Origin: Parapristionchus giblindavisi
Taxonomy: Eukaryota; Nematoda; Chromadorea; Rhabditida; Diplogasteridae
Direction of reading: 5' to 3'
Assembly (NCBI GenBank): GCA_943737045.1
Contig: CALSFV010000414.1
Coordinates: forward strand, 124,001-188,000
DNA length: 64,000 nt
In this document: piece after piece, positions 1-13,525 of the stretch
Numbering within the stretch: position 1 is the first letter of the stretch
How the letters are laid out: every line of letters begins with the position of its first letter
Translations under genes and position numbers: made by a program
Notes under the pieces: model-generated
What the model was told of the DNA's origin: nothing
What the model saw: the letters and a program-made list of their open reading frames with translations, nothing else
Databases searched by the model: none

Positions 1-32
1 TCATTCCATTCCATTAATTTTAATATTGTATA

Positions 33-749
33 CAGACATGGTACACATATGTCTCACGGCCAAAAATCGGGCACTACTTCAGAATAGGGTACCAGTCCAA
101 AATAATAGTATCGTACATGTAAAAATCATTGTATCATGAACGGTGTGAATGGGTCTGAACGGATCAGGTCGATCAAGATTTTTAGCGAACGATTATGAGC
201 GAACCGAACATTTTTGTAATTTCTCTTTGTTTTCATTGTTTTTCTCTTATTCGAATCTACTATATTAAAATAAATTAGGCCAAAGTATTGCAATTTAACC
301 AAAATCATTGCTTGGACGTTGAATAAACTGTTCCGATTATACGCTGAATAATTAGGTCAATTTTGATTCATTGGGGCAATTTATTCAAAGTGAAAGCAAT
401 GATTTTTGTTAAATGGCAATATTTTGGCCTAATTTATTTTAATATAGTAGATTCGAATAAGAGAAAATTAATGAAAACAAAGAGAAATTACGAAAATGTT
501 CGGTTCGCTCATAATCGCTCAATCAAAATCTTGATCGACCTGATCCGTTCAGACCCATTCACACCGTTCATGATACAATGATTTTTACATGTACGATATG
601 ATTGCCTAATATAAACGTCCTTTCCTTTGTGTTAATTTCATTTTTCACGTCCTTTTGGACTTGCACGGTGCACTGGTACCCTATTCTGAAGTAGTGCCCC
701 AAAATTTGCGTGTGGGTCTATCCCATGGGGCAACCATGGACCATGTCTG
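33..749. mobile_element. Palindromic (foldback) MITE-like element with 8-bp target duplication
   Basis: The two halves are near-perfect inverted copies meeting at about 330-350. The tips are CAGACATGG (33-41) and CCATGTCTG (741-749). The element is flanked by a perfect direct repeat ATTGTATA (25-32 and 750-757), as expected for an 8-bp target-site duplication of hAT-type elements. The open frames in the two arms (60 and 72 codons) are mirror copies of each other and are not convincing genes. It sits in the first visible intron of the WDR20-like gene. Family assignment to hAT rests only on TSD length and the CAG start. Confidence 0.85.
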
Positions 750-859
750 ATTGTATAGATAATAAAATGATACATAGAAAAGATTGAGAACAATCCGATC
801 GTATATTAACTTGTTTTTCTCGTTTTGTATACTTATCAATTATATTTTGTTATATTCAG

Positions 860-3075
860 GTAGCATTCGATCCATATTCATGTATATTAGATGATACATC
901 AACATGTTATAATACATCGACGATTGATGATGAAGGTGAGTGAATAATACTCCGATAAGGGACTTATTCATTCTTTTGTTATTCATTTAAGAATGTGAAA
1001 TTAATTTAATGTACTAATAATGAAGATGGTAGATTTCTATGACATGTATCAGTCACTTCATGGAAGATATAGAATATCTGACTTGTCTCTAATAGGAATT
1101 CTTTGGTATTATTGATTGGGTGATAGAATTGACAAATGACATAATTGATGTCCATTAAAGAGTACTGTATCTAATGAATTGCTTCATTGATTGATATCAT
1201 ACGCTGGCAACCTTTGTCGCTGAAAATTAAAATCGAGTGGATGAGACTCAAAAAGAGCATTTCAATATAATAACATTAAAAAAATTCATTTTTGGGTGAT
1301 TTTTGTCTAAAAACCGGGTGGGTCTTGTCGCTACCGACAATGCCGCATTTGCATGATTGATATGTATTGATTTATAGTGAAAGGTCGTCGTGGAGTTACA
1401 GTAGCCTCTTCATGTTCGACGTCGACTTCACGATTATCATCTGTATCTGGACAAGGAACACTTACGGGTACAATATATTATATATTATATTTGTGTAAAA
1501 TCTATTAATAAAATCTTTTAGGTATAGGTACACCTAATGGATCGATCAATGTAGTAAATGGACCTTCATTAGGAGGTACTGTACTTATTAATTTAGATAT
1601 ATCAATCAATAATGGTATAATGATTACAGTATCATATCGATTAGGAAGTGTAGGACATGATACTCAATTGTGTTTATGGGATGTAACAGATGATATATTA
1701 AAGGTTTGATCCTATTATTAATATGTTGGAATCTCTTTTATTATAGCAACCATTGAATAGTCAACGACATCGAAATTCCACTCTTATCGCACCATTGGGA
1801 GAACTACAGGTACACATTTTAATTGTTATGATTGATCGATTGAATTGAATGTATGATTTATTGATTGAATTTAGATCAATTCTGATGGTGTTACTTCTTC
1901 TATTTCTCCTGGATCAATGGCAGGAAATAATATCAATGCAAGTAAGTATATTCATGATGATCAATCGATCGAGATATGAGTACTTTATTGATTGATCTCT
2001 TTATAGATTCGAGTAAAGATTCCAAGAGGAAGAAGTTACAAAAACGTGGATTGGCTGCATTGGCCGCTGTGAAATTAGGTGGAGGAAATAATGAGAGGTA
2101 GTATATATCATATGGATAGATAGATAAATATGATGGAGTACTTTGATATCTTGATCTTTATTCTTTGATGATATCTTGTTATTATAATTGATTATTATGA
2201 TTGTAGACGTTCTCGTGATGGTGCTCCTTCATCTACATCTAATAATGATGATATTGATAGTAATGGAATATTGACTAATGGATCAAATGGAATTCATGAT
2301 GATACAAAGTTATTAGGAACTAGGTAAGTATTTCTATATACTGTATCATTATTAATATTGATTGATTGTAGATATTGTCCCCGTATGAGTGATCTACCTG
2401 TAATGGAACCATTGATATGTAAGAAGATAGCACATGAGAGATTAACTGTACTCGAGTTTAGAAAGTTAGTTATTTTAAGCCATTTTGACGCACTTTAAAG
2501 TTCAATATTTCAATGATAAGTGGGTAAAATTGTTTGGAGGTTTTGCTTAAAAAAACTCGAAACGGAGGAGTAAATGATAAAGGAAAGGGACACATAATAA
2601 TAAACCGTTTTTTAACTCAATTTTTCACTTTTTTTCCAATTTTTGCTTGGCTATGCGCAATGCTCCGAGGGAGACAAGATTATGCGCAAAAATCGTTGTG
2701 ACATGCCCACTTATGATTTGAATAAGGGGTGAATAATATATGTTGAGTATATATATTGTTGTATGATTACAGAGATTGTTTTGTGACTGCATGTCAAGAA
2801 GGATTCATTTGTACATGGGCTAGACCTGGAAAGGTATGAATCAATAATTCTAATCAATCAATATAATATATATTGATTAATAGGGTGGATCATCATTAGT
2901 TCGTCGTGATTGTGGTGGAGATAGAATATCTCCAAATGATTCATCATCAACAATGATAGTTCCTCCATCATCAATACCATATACTACTCATTCATCTAAT
3001 ACTACTTCATCTTCTTATCATCATCATCTTCATAACAATCAACAAACACAATCTAATTACTGGTTGTCCCATTAG
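860..3075 (+). CDS. wdr-20: WDR20-like WD-repeat protein, C-terminal part (5' exons outside window)
   Basis: Ten exons are visible: 860-935, 1378-1467, 1522-1703, 1747-1809, 1875-1941, 2007-2097, 2207-2323, 2372-2464, 2773-2833, 2884-3075 (stop TAG). All phases agree. Recognisable human WDR20 signatures are VAFDPY at the start, YRLGSVGHDTQLCLWD in exon 3, CPRMSDLPVMEPLICKKIAH in exon 8 and FVTACQEGFICTWARPGK across exons 8-10. The tail is rich in Ser, Thr and His. WDR20 family members partner USP12/USP46-type deubiquitinases; that role is known of the family, not shown here. The upstream WD repeats lie left of the window. Intron 8 (2465-2772) is much longer than the others and holds a short repeat with GGCTATGCGC. 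Identity is strong; the exact 5' structure is unknown. Confidence 0.9.
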
Positions 3076-4114
3076 ACTTATAATCATTCATTTCTCTCTC
3101 TCTATCTCTAGTTATGTATCATAAATAGATCGGGTATTCATTCTATTTATCTATCCCATCATTCTTCATTTATTCGTGTATTCTATATAATTGCCGTGTG
3201 TATTCATTCATTGTCATCTCGGTGTTAATCAATCAATCAATGAGATTATCGATTAGTCAATCTATCTATTCATTAATACAATCGGTATATATTGATATGA
3301 AATGAATCATTGATCATTTCATTGAATACGGGTATTCGTTAATCATTCATTATCATGTTACACTTGTTCTTTTTTATCAATTTGTGCTTTCTATTCGTTA
3401 TTCATTAGGTGTCAGTCTTATCCATTCATTCATTCATTCATACTCTAATCTATAGTAGTGATCTATTTGTAATTGAATGCTCAAATGAATAGATAATAGA
3501 GTGCATTCAATGTTTCTTATATTTATATGATTGTTCGTATTATTCATTAATTGGGATGAAAGAATGAGATTGATCTATTCATCTATTCGATCAACATTCT
3601 TTCTTCTTCTATTGTAGTTGTTTAGGTCATAATGATCATCTTTTCATTGTAAAAATAAATAGTTCACATTTCATTGTGAATGTATTACTCATCATTTGTA
3701 TTATATTGTAAACTGTAATTTGTATCTTTACTTATTTGATATTCTCTAATACATTGAATGAACTCTCATTCATTATATTCCATAGGTAACGTGTCTCTTC
3801 ATCATTCTTCATTATTCTCCCCATGCTTATTCTAACGTGTATTCATCATCCTTCCTCTCATCCTTCAAGTCTTTGTTATTCATAAACTCCGTCCCCTTTT
3901 TCATATTGTATATTTAATTAGTTGAGTGTTGTGTGATGACTCGATCAAGCAGGTTCTTCTTCTCAGTCAATTCATTCATTTGTTTTCCGAGTAAATATAA
4001 TTGATCACATCCACATATGTATGATAGGAACTATAGAATGGTTTCATTCTCCATCAATCAATATCTTGTTTAGTCTATAATATGATAGATAGATCAATAA
4101 GAGTCATTGAATAG
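3076..4114. other. 3' UTR and intergenic spacer
   Basis: AT-rich DNA between two plus-strand genes, with CATT/ATTC-type short repeats (for example 3420-3440). An AATAAA lies near 3654 and is a candidate polyadenylation signal for the upstream gene. No coding frame with splice support was seen. The stretch just before 4115 ends in AATAG directly at the next ATG, compatible with a trans-splice acceptor. Confidence 0.5.
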
Positions 4115-5852
4115 ATGGCTCGTGCTGATGATGTAATGAGAGAAGAAGTGGATGGAGTTGATACTAATGTATCTGACTCTATTACTCAAAATGAAGCTGC
4201 TGTATATGATAGACAGATTAGATTATGGGGAATAGAAGCACAGAATAAGTTAGTTGAATTACTCTATTGATAAATTGTGAATGAATGATCATATTATAGA
4301 CTTCGTCACTCTCATGTTCTCATTGTTGGAATGAAAGGATTAGGTGCGGAGATTGCTAAGAATCTTGTTCTCTGTGGTCTCAACTCGATGCAACTTGTCG
4401 ATCCGGGTACTGTAATATGATATTGATTTATTGATTGAGATCGATAGATTTCATTAGTACATTAGTAACTATTTATTATTCAGAACCAACAACAGAGGAT
4501 GATCTTCTCTCCAACTTCTTTTTATCTAGGGAATCGATTGGATTACCGGTTTGTATCATTCATTACAGTATACGTTCAATTAAGATTAACTTATTATTGA
4601 TTGATTGTAGCGTGGATCAGCTTCATTAGCAGGTGTACAAGAATTGAATCCATTGGTCAAATTGACTTGTCTATCATCACTTAAAGAGGTATAGATACAG
4701 TATCTTGTTGTATTATTGATTGATTATGATTGAAGATTGATTATTCTTCCTTCTCTCTTGTTATTTTCACTGATCAACCCTATAATGTAGTTGAAGAAGC
4801 TGATGAGAAGTCAGTTCATTTATAATATATAATCTATTCATTTTATTATATTTCATTCTTTCTAATACAGTATCCAACTCTATTTGACTATTTATTCTCA
4901 TATATATCCTTTTTGTATAGATGATTAGAAGATCTCTTATTGATAATGAATGATGATATTATATTATAGATGTCGTTCATTAGGAATTCGTTTCATATCA
5001 GCCTCTGTGTATGGATGGATTGGATATTCATTCTTTGATTTCAATCAACACACTTTCCGAGTGTGAGTTCATTCATTCATTCATTCATTCATTATATCAT
5101 AATGAATGATTATCAGAGCTAAAGAGAAACCAATAATCTATGCTGAATTGGATGGAGCGACTGAAGTAGAAAAGGAAGAATCTGATACTATTGTTGAAGA
5201 TGAAGAAGATAAATATGAGAATAAAGTATTGATTATTGTTAGAACTATATGAAGATTGATCTTTGATCTTTATAGAAACTAGAGTATTCATCATTCCATG
5301 ATACTATGAATGTAGAATGGCAAACAAAGAAATTGATCAGAAAGGCTAAAGGATTACTACCAAGTGCATATTTTCCCATTAGAGGTACGGTATCTATGAA
5401 GTATTGATTGATCTATTTAATATGGTATTGAATTCTAGCAATTCTTCGTTCCGAAAGCAATAATCGCCTATGTGGTGACGAGACAAAAGATATAGAGACA
5501 TTAACTGAATTATGGAGAAATGAATTGGAAAATGCTAATCAAAGTGAAGATGGACAAACTATTCTACCTGATCAATTTGATTAGTAAGTATATCTATTCA
5601 TCCATTCATTCATTCATCCATTCTCTTATCTCCTTTAGTCTCCTTGGTCCTCAATTGAGTGCTACATGTGCTGTACTCGGAGGTTTCGTTGGACAAGAAT
5701 CTATTAAGGTACTTATCAAATATTCATTATTATTAATATAATATATGAATTGATTATAGGCTTTAACAGAAGGTAAACTACCTCTTCGTAATCTTCTTAT
5801 CTATTCAGCTCTTGATACAACTGCTAGAGTATGCCATTTCCCTCCAAAATAA
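4115..5852 (+). CDS. aos-1: SUMO-activating enzyme subunit 1 (AOS1/SAE1)
   Basis: Eleven exons: 4115-4248, 4300-4406, 4484-4548, 4611-4688, 4736-4809, 4970-5062, 5117-5225, 5276-5384, 5439-5583, 5639-5708, 5760-5852, giving 358 aa (human SAE1 is about 346). Family signatures: YDRQIRLWGIEAQ near residue 35, the nucleotide-binding GLGAEIAKNL glycine loop in exon 2, ELNPLVKL in exon 4, and LSATCAVLGGFVGQESIKAL near the C-terminus. As expected for this subunit there is no catalytic-Cys domain; AOS1 pairs with UBA2 to adenylate SUMO in the nucleus. Exon 5 must use an AAG acceptor (4733-4735). AATAAA overlaps the stop codon (AAA TAA A), so the 3' UTR may be very short. The acidic insert in exon 7 varies between species. 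Confidence 0.95.
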
Positions 5853-6153
5853 ATTAATAGTTCTAATTTATTTATTTCAATGAATTTATCCCTGTTTTTG
5901 TTATAATTATTGTGACCAACGTAGTATTTGTTTAATATAAATCCAATTGATTCATAATCTTCATTCCTTTGTTCCGTGTTTCTAATCTTTCAATCGATAC
6001 TCAATTATCTATTCAATACAATCGATCTTTACATTGTTATTCTTCATCTTCTTTCTCATACTGTATCATTGTTTCTATTCATTTATCGTATAAAATTGAT
6101 TTCGGAATGGTATGATTAGTTGCGAGTTAATAAATCAGTATATTGATTATCAA
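5853..6153. other. Convergent intergenic spacer
   Basis: About 300 bp of AT-rich DNA between the ends of aos-1 (+) and a membrane-protein gene (-). No RNA gene or repeat was recognised. Confidence 0.5.
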
Positions 6154-7086
6154 TCATGTATCCATTTCTTTGCTCTCTGTAGTTGGAGGTTCATCGATCT
6201 TGAGTGGAATTAGAGTAATATCGCACTGATATTGATTAGTATTGATCGAATTATTTGTATGAATACAGTACCTTGATGAAGTTAGAGAATGATAATCCAC
6301 TCCATATAACAGCCACTGTAAATGAATAGAAGATATTGATCGATATTCTCCATACCTGTGGCTATTGCACAAACGAATAGAATGATAGCTCGTATATAGA
6401 GAGAAAAGACGAGTGATACTGATGAATATCGATTGATATTATTGATTGATAAGAATGATCTACCAAATGTATACACTAGAAGAAGTATTCCAGCAATTGA
6501 AGGTATAATGAAGAACATGACACTGTTATGATATAGATTATATTGATTGAATTAATCGATATGATAGATACTGTATCTTTCTAATCCATATGAAACTTTT
6601 CATATCTGCAGCCCATCCACTTAAACCGAGAGTAAAATCGATAAATATTAGAAAAGCGAGTGTTGCATGTTGTAACCATATTACCATCTAGATTACATTA
6701 TTGATTGATTGATTGAATAAGATAATAATATAATACATGTCCAGATTTTAATTTCTTCATTTCAATGAATTTTTCACATCCATCTCTAGCTGTTTCATTC
6801 GATGATCGAAATTCACATCTTGATGTGTTCTTTGATATACTTGGTCTTAATTTGATATTTGATCTTTGATCTTTAGATAAAAACTTACCCTGCTTGTGGA
6901 TCGTTAAGACCAAGGATGATTAAGACTAGTAGAAGAATCGACTAAAATCAATATATCGATTAATGGATACTTAAGATGACTAAATTAACTAACATGAGCT
7001 AATAGAATAACTAGGAATATCTTTAGTCTGCCACTCAATTTGTTAGGTAAAGGAGGTGAAAAAGAAGGAGAAGGTTGACCAATCAT
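6154..7086 (-). CDS. Four-pass membrane protein of unknown function
   Basis: Seven exons (read downwards): 6994-7086, 6889-6941, 6737-6845, 6572-6687, 6356-6522, 6272-6315, 6154-6225. They join in frame to about 217 aa. Hydrophobic segments: LKIFLVILLAH..LLLVLIILGL (about 20-42), MVIWLQHATLAFLIFIDF (about 86-104), VMFFIIPSIAGILLLVYTFG (about 126-145) and AIILFVCAIATVAVIW (about 165-185). A polar segment with two Cys and an NxS/T site lies between TM1 and TM2. The C-terminal tail is short and acidic. The topology resembles small tetraspan families such as TMEM179, but I saw no decisive motif. Exon 3 needs an AAG acceptor. Exon structure is well supported by phase; function is unknown. Confidence 0.75.
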
Positions 7087-7900
7087 AGAGAATACATTAG
7101 AAAGAAATGAAAAGAAATGAATGATGTTTATACGAAGATATCAATTAAAAAATCCTTTTTATTGTTCAATACATTAGCTATTATGATTTTTTTGAGAATG
7201 TTAAAAAAGAATATTTGTATGAAAAAAGAAGTATCTTAAAATTTATATCGTACGATGTATTCAATTTTTAAGACGAAAAATATTGTTTCTACTTCGTCTG
7301 CGGTTTTGAGATTTTGTTGTTCAGTTTTTTTTCTGCAAATACAAACCAAAAACAGAAAAAGAAAATTAACACACATTTGCTTGAAAAGTCAGTTTGTGAT
7401 CAAGTTCTTGAAAATTTTTATTGACAATTTTGACAATTTTGGGTGACAACATTACAGTATAGGCAATAATACTGAACATCAAGAGTGCTAATTATTCAAT
7501 AATATGGTGCTATTTCGCAATATTCGATTGAAGTGCAATGAATCGATAACGAATTTTGTTTCTATTTTTGTTTTAGTTGTTACTTTTCTCAATTTTGAGT
7601 CAGGATAAAAAATTGTTATTAAAGAAACATCAACATTAAGTTAAAATTAAATTTCTCCGAAAAGTGAAAAAAATTTATTGTTTTTGGTTTTTGCTTTATT
7701 TTTTCGTTGAAAAATATGACGTTTTCCAAAATTAGAAAATTTTTCAAAATTAAGAAAAATTCTCAGTTATTTTGTGCTATTATTCTCGAATATTTGTGGA
7801 TGTTAATAAATGCTTGTGAGGATGGATAAATATCGATTTATTGATGAAGTAAATGCCGAATCAATAAAATCTCAAAAAGAGTTTTATAAAATCGAGAGTG
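7087..7900. other. AT-rich intergenic region
   Basis: About 800 bp with long A and T runs. One open frame of about 60 codons (7255-7446, +) has no splice context or family resemblance and was not accepted. No clear inverted repeat was seen. It lies between two minus-strand genes and may hold the promoter of the gene at 6154-7086. Confidence 0.5.
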
Positions 7901-9314
7901 TTATATTGATATATTAAAGTGGCGAACTCTGACAAATGAAATAGAAGGAGCACTGATTAATGAATGATTTCCTTTTAAAACCTGAATAGATGAATAGATG
8001 AACGAATAGAATGAATGAATATAGAATACATTGATTAGTCGTCTTCTAACTGTACCAGAGAAATAAAGAAGAAATAGAATAGGTGCATTTATATAGAAGA
8101 GATTCATTGGAAATAACTACTATTATCTATATTATAATCAATAAAGATACAGTATACTTACAATTTGTTGTGATATCATATTAGAATCAATTTCATTCAA
8201 ATATAGATATGTAGATCGAGTGATAACTGATACACACTTGATACATTGAATCGCACTGAAGGGATTACAAATACAAATATGTATCATAGGATTCGTTTAT
8301 AAAAGAAAGAATGAATAGATTCTATTTCTAACACAGTTCAAAAGAATATATTAAGAGAAATTGATAGAAAATAATTTTACGCGCAAATAACTGTGTAGTA
8401 AACAAGATGTTCTTGACTTGTACGGATGACATTCATTCGTTCATTCTTAATTTATTAATATTATTATTAAGAGTCTAATATGGATGAAACAACCTCTCTC
8501 TTTATTATATTTAACTTTTGAATACTAAGTACACTAAGGATGATTGCAGGAATTGCGAATAAAGAATGAAAGAATGATAGAAGAACTATTGACATCTTAA
8601 TATATATGATAGATACTTATACTTTTAATTATGATACTTACTTCTGTATTTCTATCAGCAATATAACAAGTTCTATTGGTATCATTGGATATAACTTGAA
8701 TAGGATAACTGATTGTATAATATGATATCGATGAGGGAACAATTAATTGAATAATGAACAATAAAGATAAAAATCTATTTGACCAAGCCTTCAATTCATT
8801 TAATATATTGATTTTAATAGAAGATAAACTATTTACCCTTTCATCAACTACCGGCTTCCTAATAATGTTATATCTAAGGATTTCAATGAATAAACTTCCA
8901 ACACTATAACTAATCAATCCTGTATTCTGTACCATCTATAAGATATATCTGATCATTTAATCATTTGAGTTATCTCACTCTCATAATGTAAAGATGAACC
9001 TTCTCATGACAAAAATTATAATCAATTCGAAAGATCATACCGATTATTCCATATATCACTATATTGATTAATTGATTTAAATAATATTGATTGTATTGAT
9101 TACCATTCACTTTGAATATACGAAAGAATGGTGTGTGAAGAACTTGTTCCTTTGCTGTTTGAAGAATAATAAGAAAGATAATATTGAGAATTGAAAATAA
9201 TATATTAAATGATGAGAATATGACAAAGTATAGAGTCATTGAATAGAAAGAATAGAGAATATCGAATAATATGGAATGAAAGAGGAAAGGGGGTGAATAT
9301 CTACCATTAATCAT
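7901..9314 (-). CDS. Seven-transmembrane chemoreceptor-like GPCR (srg/sru-like)
   Basis: Proposed exons: 8979-9314, 8837-8935, 8642-8788, 8494-8595, 8381-8445, 8162-8255, 7901-8116, joining in frame to about 352 aa. Seven hydrophobic segments can be placed: TLYFVIFSSFNILFSILNII, LINIVIYGIIGMIF, TGLISYSVGSLFIEIL, FLSLLFIIQLIV, VLLSFFHSLFAIPAIILSVL, the YTVICA segment, and INAPILFLLYFSG followed by the basic TVRRRL tail. After TM1 the FFRIFKVNG block, and before TM6 the ERMNVIRTSQE block, resemble nematode Srg/Sru serpentine receptors. These are expected in sensory neurons. The 48-bp intron 8789-8836 is optional, since the frame stays open through it; several AAG acceptors are needed. The subfamily is uncertain. 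Confidence 0.65.
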
Positions 9315-9821
9315 TTCAATAAATAATTATATATCTAGACAAATAATTTATTATCTTCAATTAAACATATCGACATCATCGATATATTCATCCCTTACAA
9401 CCTTCTATTATAAAGACTCTTTCTGTTGTTCATCATAAGAAAAGTCTCTAACATATCACTTATTGTTCATATTGTATTGTACATATAATTGCATAATTTT
9501 CATAAAAGATCATAATAATTTTAGTCGGCAATATATATTGAATAGACAAGAATGGTGTGTGGTGTGGTATCACTCGGACTACGGTAGAAATGGCACTGGT
9601 GGTGTATGGCTTAGTGCCTCATGAGTACGGTAATGGTGAAGAATAATTTGACTAGATGGAACATAATGACTTCAATCGGTGAACAAATTGTGCAATTATA
9701 TTATTATGGTTTAATTATATTAAAGCTTGTACGCCTCTATTTAGTAAAGTAAAGGATTAATTGAATGAGGTGAAGACACTGCAACGACGTCAGTATCATT
9801 CGTTGACGTACTTCATGTGAC
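9315..9821. other. Intergenic spacer
   Basis: AT-rich 500-bp gap between ric-4 (ends 9822) and the start of the GPCR gene, both on the minus strand. It contains a stretch (9550-9640) with TACGGTA words and GGTGTGTGG. No gene was seen. Confidence 0.45.
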
Positions 9822-11614
9822 TTAAGAGAGAAGCTTATTTGCTCTCTTGTTAGCAGATTCCACTCGGACCTCATTCGATTGAGCCTGAAGATAAGATTAC
9901 GGTAAGAAATGAAATAATAAATCGATAATTCATTTCTCACCTTGGCTCCAATACGATCTAGTTGACGGTTTTGATTAGATACTTCAGTCGACATATCGAT
10001 TGCCATGTTACGAAGATTTCCAACCATTGTAGATACCTAAATGAGAAATATAATCAATATGAGGATGAATACAGTATGAATACGGTACAGTACGGTATAC
10101 GGTACGTTACGGTAGTACTGTATACGGCACAACATAGTATACGGTAGATATATAGTACCTGTTGAACATTCTCATCCATTTCATCTTCACGAGCATCATT
10201 TGTGATCCTGAAAAGTTTTCCATTTATGGAAAAAATATTTTAAAACTGTGAGAATTCTTTCAACGTTCTACTCTTATACTACGATATTACGGCATTCAAT
10301 GGGAATCAATTTTAGAGAAAATTATTTTTATATTCAAGGAGATGTTATCTAAATGCAAGTTTAGTCATGAAAAAACCATAGGATCTCCTTCTTTGAAATT
10401 GGTAACGACACTTTTTAATAGATAATTTGCTCACTAATTCTGACTCTGACAATGAATACAACAGTGAGTATATTAAAATAGAAATAGAATAATTAATACT
10501 AACCTTGTAATATATCCTCCTTGTGGTCCCATAGTTGCATCTCCTACAGTAATCCTTGGTTGATCAGATATAACTCCTCCATCATCATCTTTCTTCCATG
10601 CTTTTGCATATTCACTATTCTTCTCAAAATCATCTGATCTTAAATATCAATTATTCAATCAATCGATACACATATCACAATAAATACTTTATTTTTTTTA
10701 TTTTCCACTTTCCTATTCTTATTCTTATTCTTTATTCAATCAATTCATATTCATATCGTTTATCGTTCAAATTTACTTTTCCGATCTTATTCTTCAAATC
10801 CCCCTGTTTTGTTTGTGGTAAAGGTAAAAGGTCAAGCTACAACCCGTTATTCAAAGCACACACGAAGTCCTGCAAGTGATCACTGTCAAAAAATGTATAA
10901 AATGAAAGATATAGCACAATTTTTAATTAGATTTCATTCCTTGAATATTATTTGAATTGATTCATCTCTATTAACTAACTTATTCCATGGCAATACACAT
11001 AATCCACAACATTTCTCCATTCCTTTAAGATGTTCTTCTGCTTCTTTCATATCTTGATTAATTGTATCCAATCCTCCTTCTACTCGTTCCAATTGTTCTA
11101 TAATCAACAAATCAATCAATCAATAATCAATCAATTCAATCAATAATCAATCAATTCAATCAATAATCAATCAATAATCAATCAATAATCAATGAATTCA
11201 ATCAATAATCATTAAATTCAATCAATAATGATACCTCCTTGATCATCCAACATAACAAGAGTCTTAATACCAGCTTCTTTACTTTCTTCACATAAAGCAA
11301 GCATTCGACGAGTTGATTCAAGTGACTACAATTATATTCTATATTATTCATTCTTTCATTTTAAGACTACAATATATTAGATTATATACATTTTAGATTC
11401 AACGTTTCCCCCTTCATATTCGTAATTCATTTGAAAGTAAGATATTATTCCCCCAATAGTTGAATAGAATATATACTTCTTGTGCTTTAGATTCAATATG
11501 AACATTAAGATCTTTCAATTCATCTGCCATATCAGATGGTAATATCAATCCATTCACTCTTTCTGCTCCATCTGGTAATGGAGGATCTTTCTTCTTTGAT
11601 CCACGTTTAGACAT
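9822..11614 (-). CDS. ric-4: SNAP-25 family t-SNARE (RIC-4)
   Basis: Seven exons: 11477-11614, 11235-11325, 10980-11097, 10504-10638, 10159-10207, 9941-10036, 9822-9884; 229 aa, a normal SNAP-25 length. The first SNARE helix spans exons 1-3 ([56 protein letters not shown]). It is followed by the palmitoylation-type cluster CCGLC (exon 3). The second SNARE helix holds [12 protein letters not shown] and NQNRQLDRI. The C-terminus is [10 protein letters not shown]. The protein acts with syntaxin and synaptobrevin in neuronal vesicle fusion. Exon 4 uses an AAG acceptor (10639-10641), without which the frame breaks. Upstream lies 3 kb of polypurine DNA. Identification is very firm. Confidence 0.96.
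10073..10150. repeat. Cluster of TACGGTA words in a ric-4 intron
   Basis: Within the intron 10037-10158 the word TACGGTA and near variants (TACGGTAC, TACGGTAG, TATACGGTA) recur about seven times in 75 bp. The same word recurs in the palindromic elements at 40554 and 53463. Origin unknown. Confidence 0.6.
11105..11228. repeat. Intronic AATCAATCAATTC-type tandem repeat
   Basis: The ric-4 intron 11098-11234 is almost wholly made of irregular copies of CAATCAATAATC and CAATCAATTCAATC. Similar ATTG/CAAT short repeats fill many introns in the window. Confidence 0.7.
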
Positions 11615-12897
11615 TCTGAGATGAAGAACAATGAATGAATGAATGAATGAATGAATGAATGGAGGAATGGAGGAATGGAGGGATGGAGGGAATAATAGAA
11701 TGAAGATGAAATGAGATGAAAAAATACTATATAAGACATCTATTCAATAAGATGGTGGGAGAATGGGGAGAGTGGAGAGAAGATAGAGGGTGAGAGAGTG
11801 AGAGGAAGAGACAGAGGGAGAGAGAGAGAAGGAGAGAGAGAGAAGGAGAGGGAGAGAAATGATTAGATATTCCTTCTGTATAGTCCTCATGGGACCATAT
11901 TCAAAAGATTCTAACGAGGAATCTGTATGGAGGAGGAGGAAGAAGAAGAAGAAAGGGGAGGTGGAAGGGAAAGGGAAGGGAGGAGAGGAGAGAACTTGGA
12001 GATAGGATTGGTAAGAGATGTCGAATAGAAGTATAATGAAGATGAAGAGTAAATGAATGAATGAATAGATTATAAGAAGAGATTGAGTATAAAGGAGAAG
12101 AGAAGATAAATGGAATAATGAGAGAATGTTTGATTATTTGAGGTAAAGGGTTAATCATTTGGAAGAGAAATAGAGAATGTATAAGAGAGGACTATTGAAT
12201 GAAGTGGACATTGAGAAAGATATGCATTGACGATGGAGAAGGAGAAGGAGAGGGAGAAGAAGAGGGAGAGGAAGAGGGAGAGGGAGGGGGAGAGATGGAT
12301 ATTGTAAGGCTACTGAAGGCCTATATACGAATCGTGAACAGAAGTAGTGAGAAAAGAGACAAAAGAATAGGGATATTTGGGTGAATGTAGAAGAAAAAAG
12401 AAGAAGAAGGAGGGAGGAGGGAGGAGGAGGGAGGAGGAGGAGGAAGGGAGAGGGTGGTTGAAGGAGGGATGAGAAATGTATTGATACATATGATGGCAAT
12501 ACTCTCCATCTATGACTACTCTCACAATAAGTTATTAATCATATCTGATATGTCCATAATCAATCATTATTGAAGAATCAAATGAATGAAAGAATGAAAA
12601 GATATGAATAGATTATATGTAATTGTAAGTTGTATGAAGAGAAGTAGAGGATTGACATATTGATAGATCTATTCATATTGTTGAGTAGATGGAGAGACAT
12701 TCCCTAAGGAAGGAGAGAAAGAGAAGGAGAAGGAGAGGGAGAGGGAGAAGGAGAGGGAGAGGGAGAGTAAAGTAGATGAAGTAATGGAACCACTATAGAT
12801 GGTCTATTCGTGACAATTCTACATTTGTGAAGAAAGAAGAAGAAGATAATAGAATGAAAGAGAAGAAGGAATAAGAGGGATGAAGAGAGATTAAAGA

Positions 12898-12934
<37 letters not shown>

Positions 12935-13147
12935 GGAGAGGGAGAGAGGATCAGAGGGAGGGAATGGATGGATAGGGCATATAGAGATACTCTCGACAAA
13001 GGAAAAGTGGAGTCATAAATCTAGAAAAGGGTAATCATTATAACTAAAGTAGAAGAAGAGGAAGGAAGGAGGAGGGGAGAGAGGATATAGAGAGGGAGAG
13101 GGAGAAGGAGAGGGAGAGGGAGAAGGAGAGGGAGAGGGAGAGGGAGA

Positions 13148-13525
<378 letters not shown>

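Noticed and set aside
7255..7446. 63-codon plus frame in AT-rich DNA
   Set aside because: Length is within chance, no splice context, no resemblance.
8789..8836. A certain intron in the chemoreceptor gene
   Set aside because: Donor and AAG acceptor are plausible, but the frame is open across it, so it cannot be decided from sequence alone.
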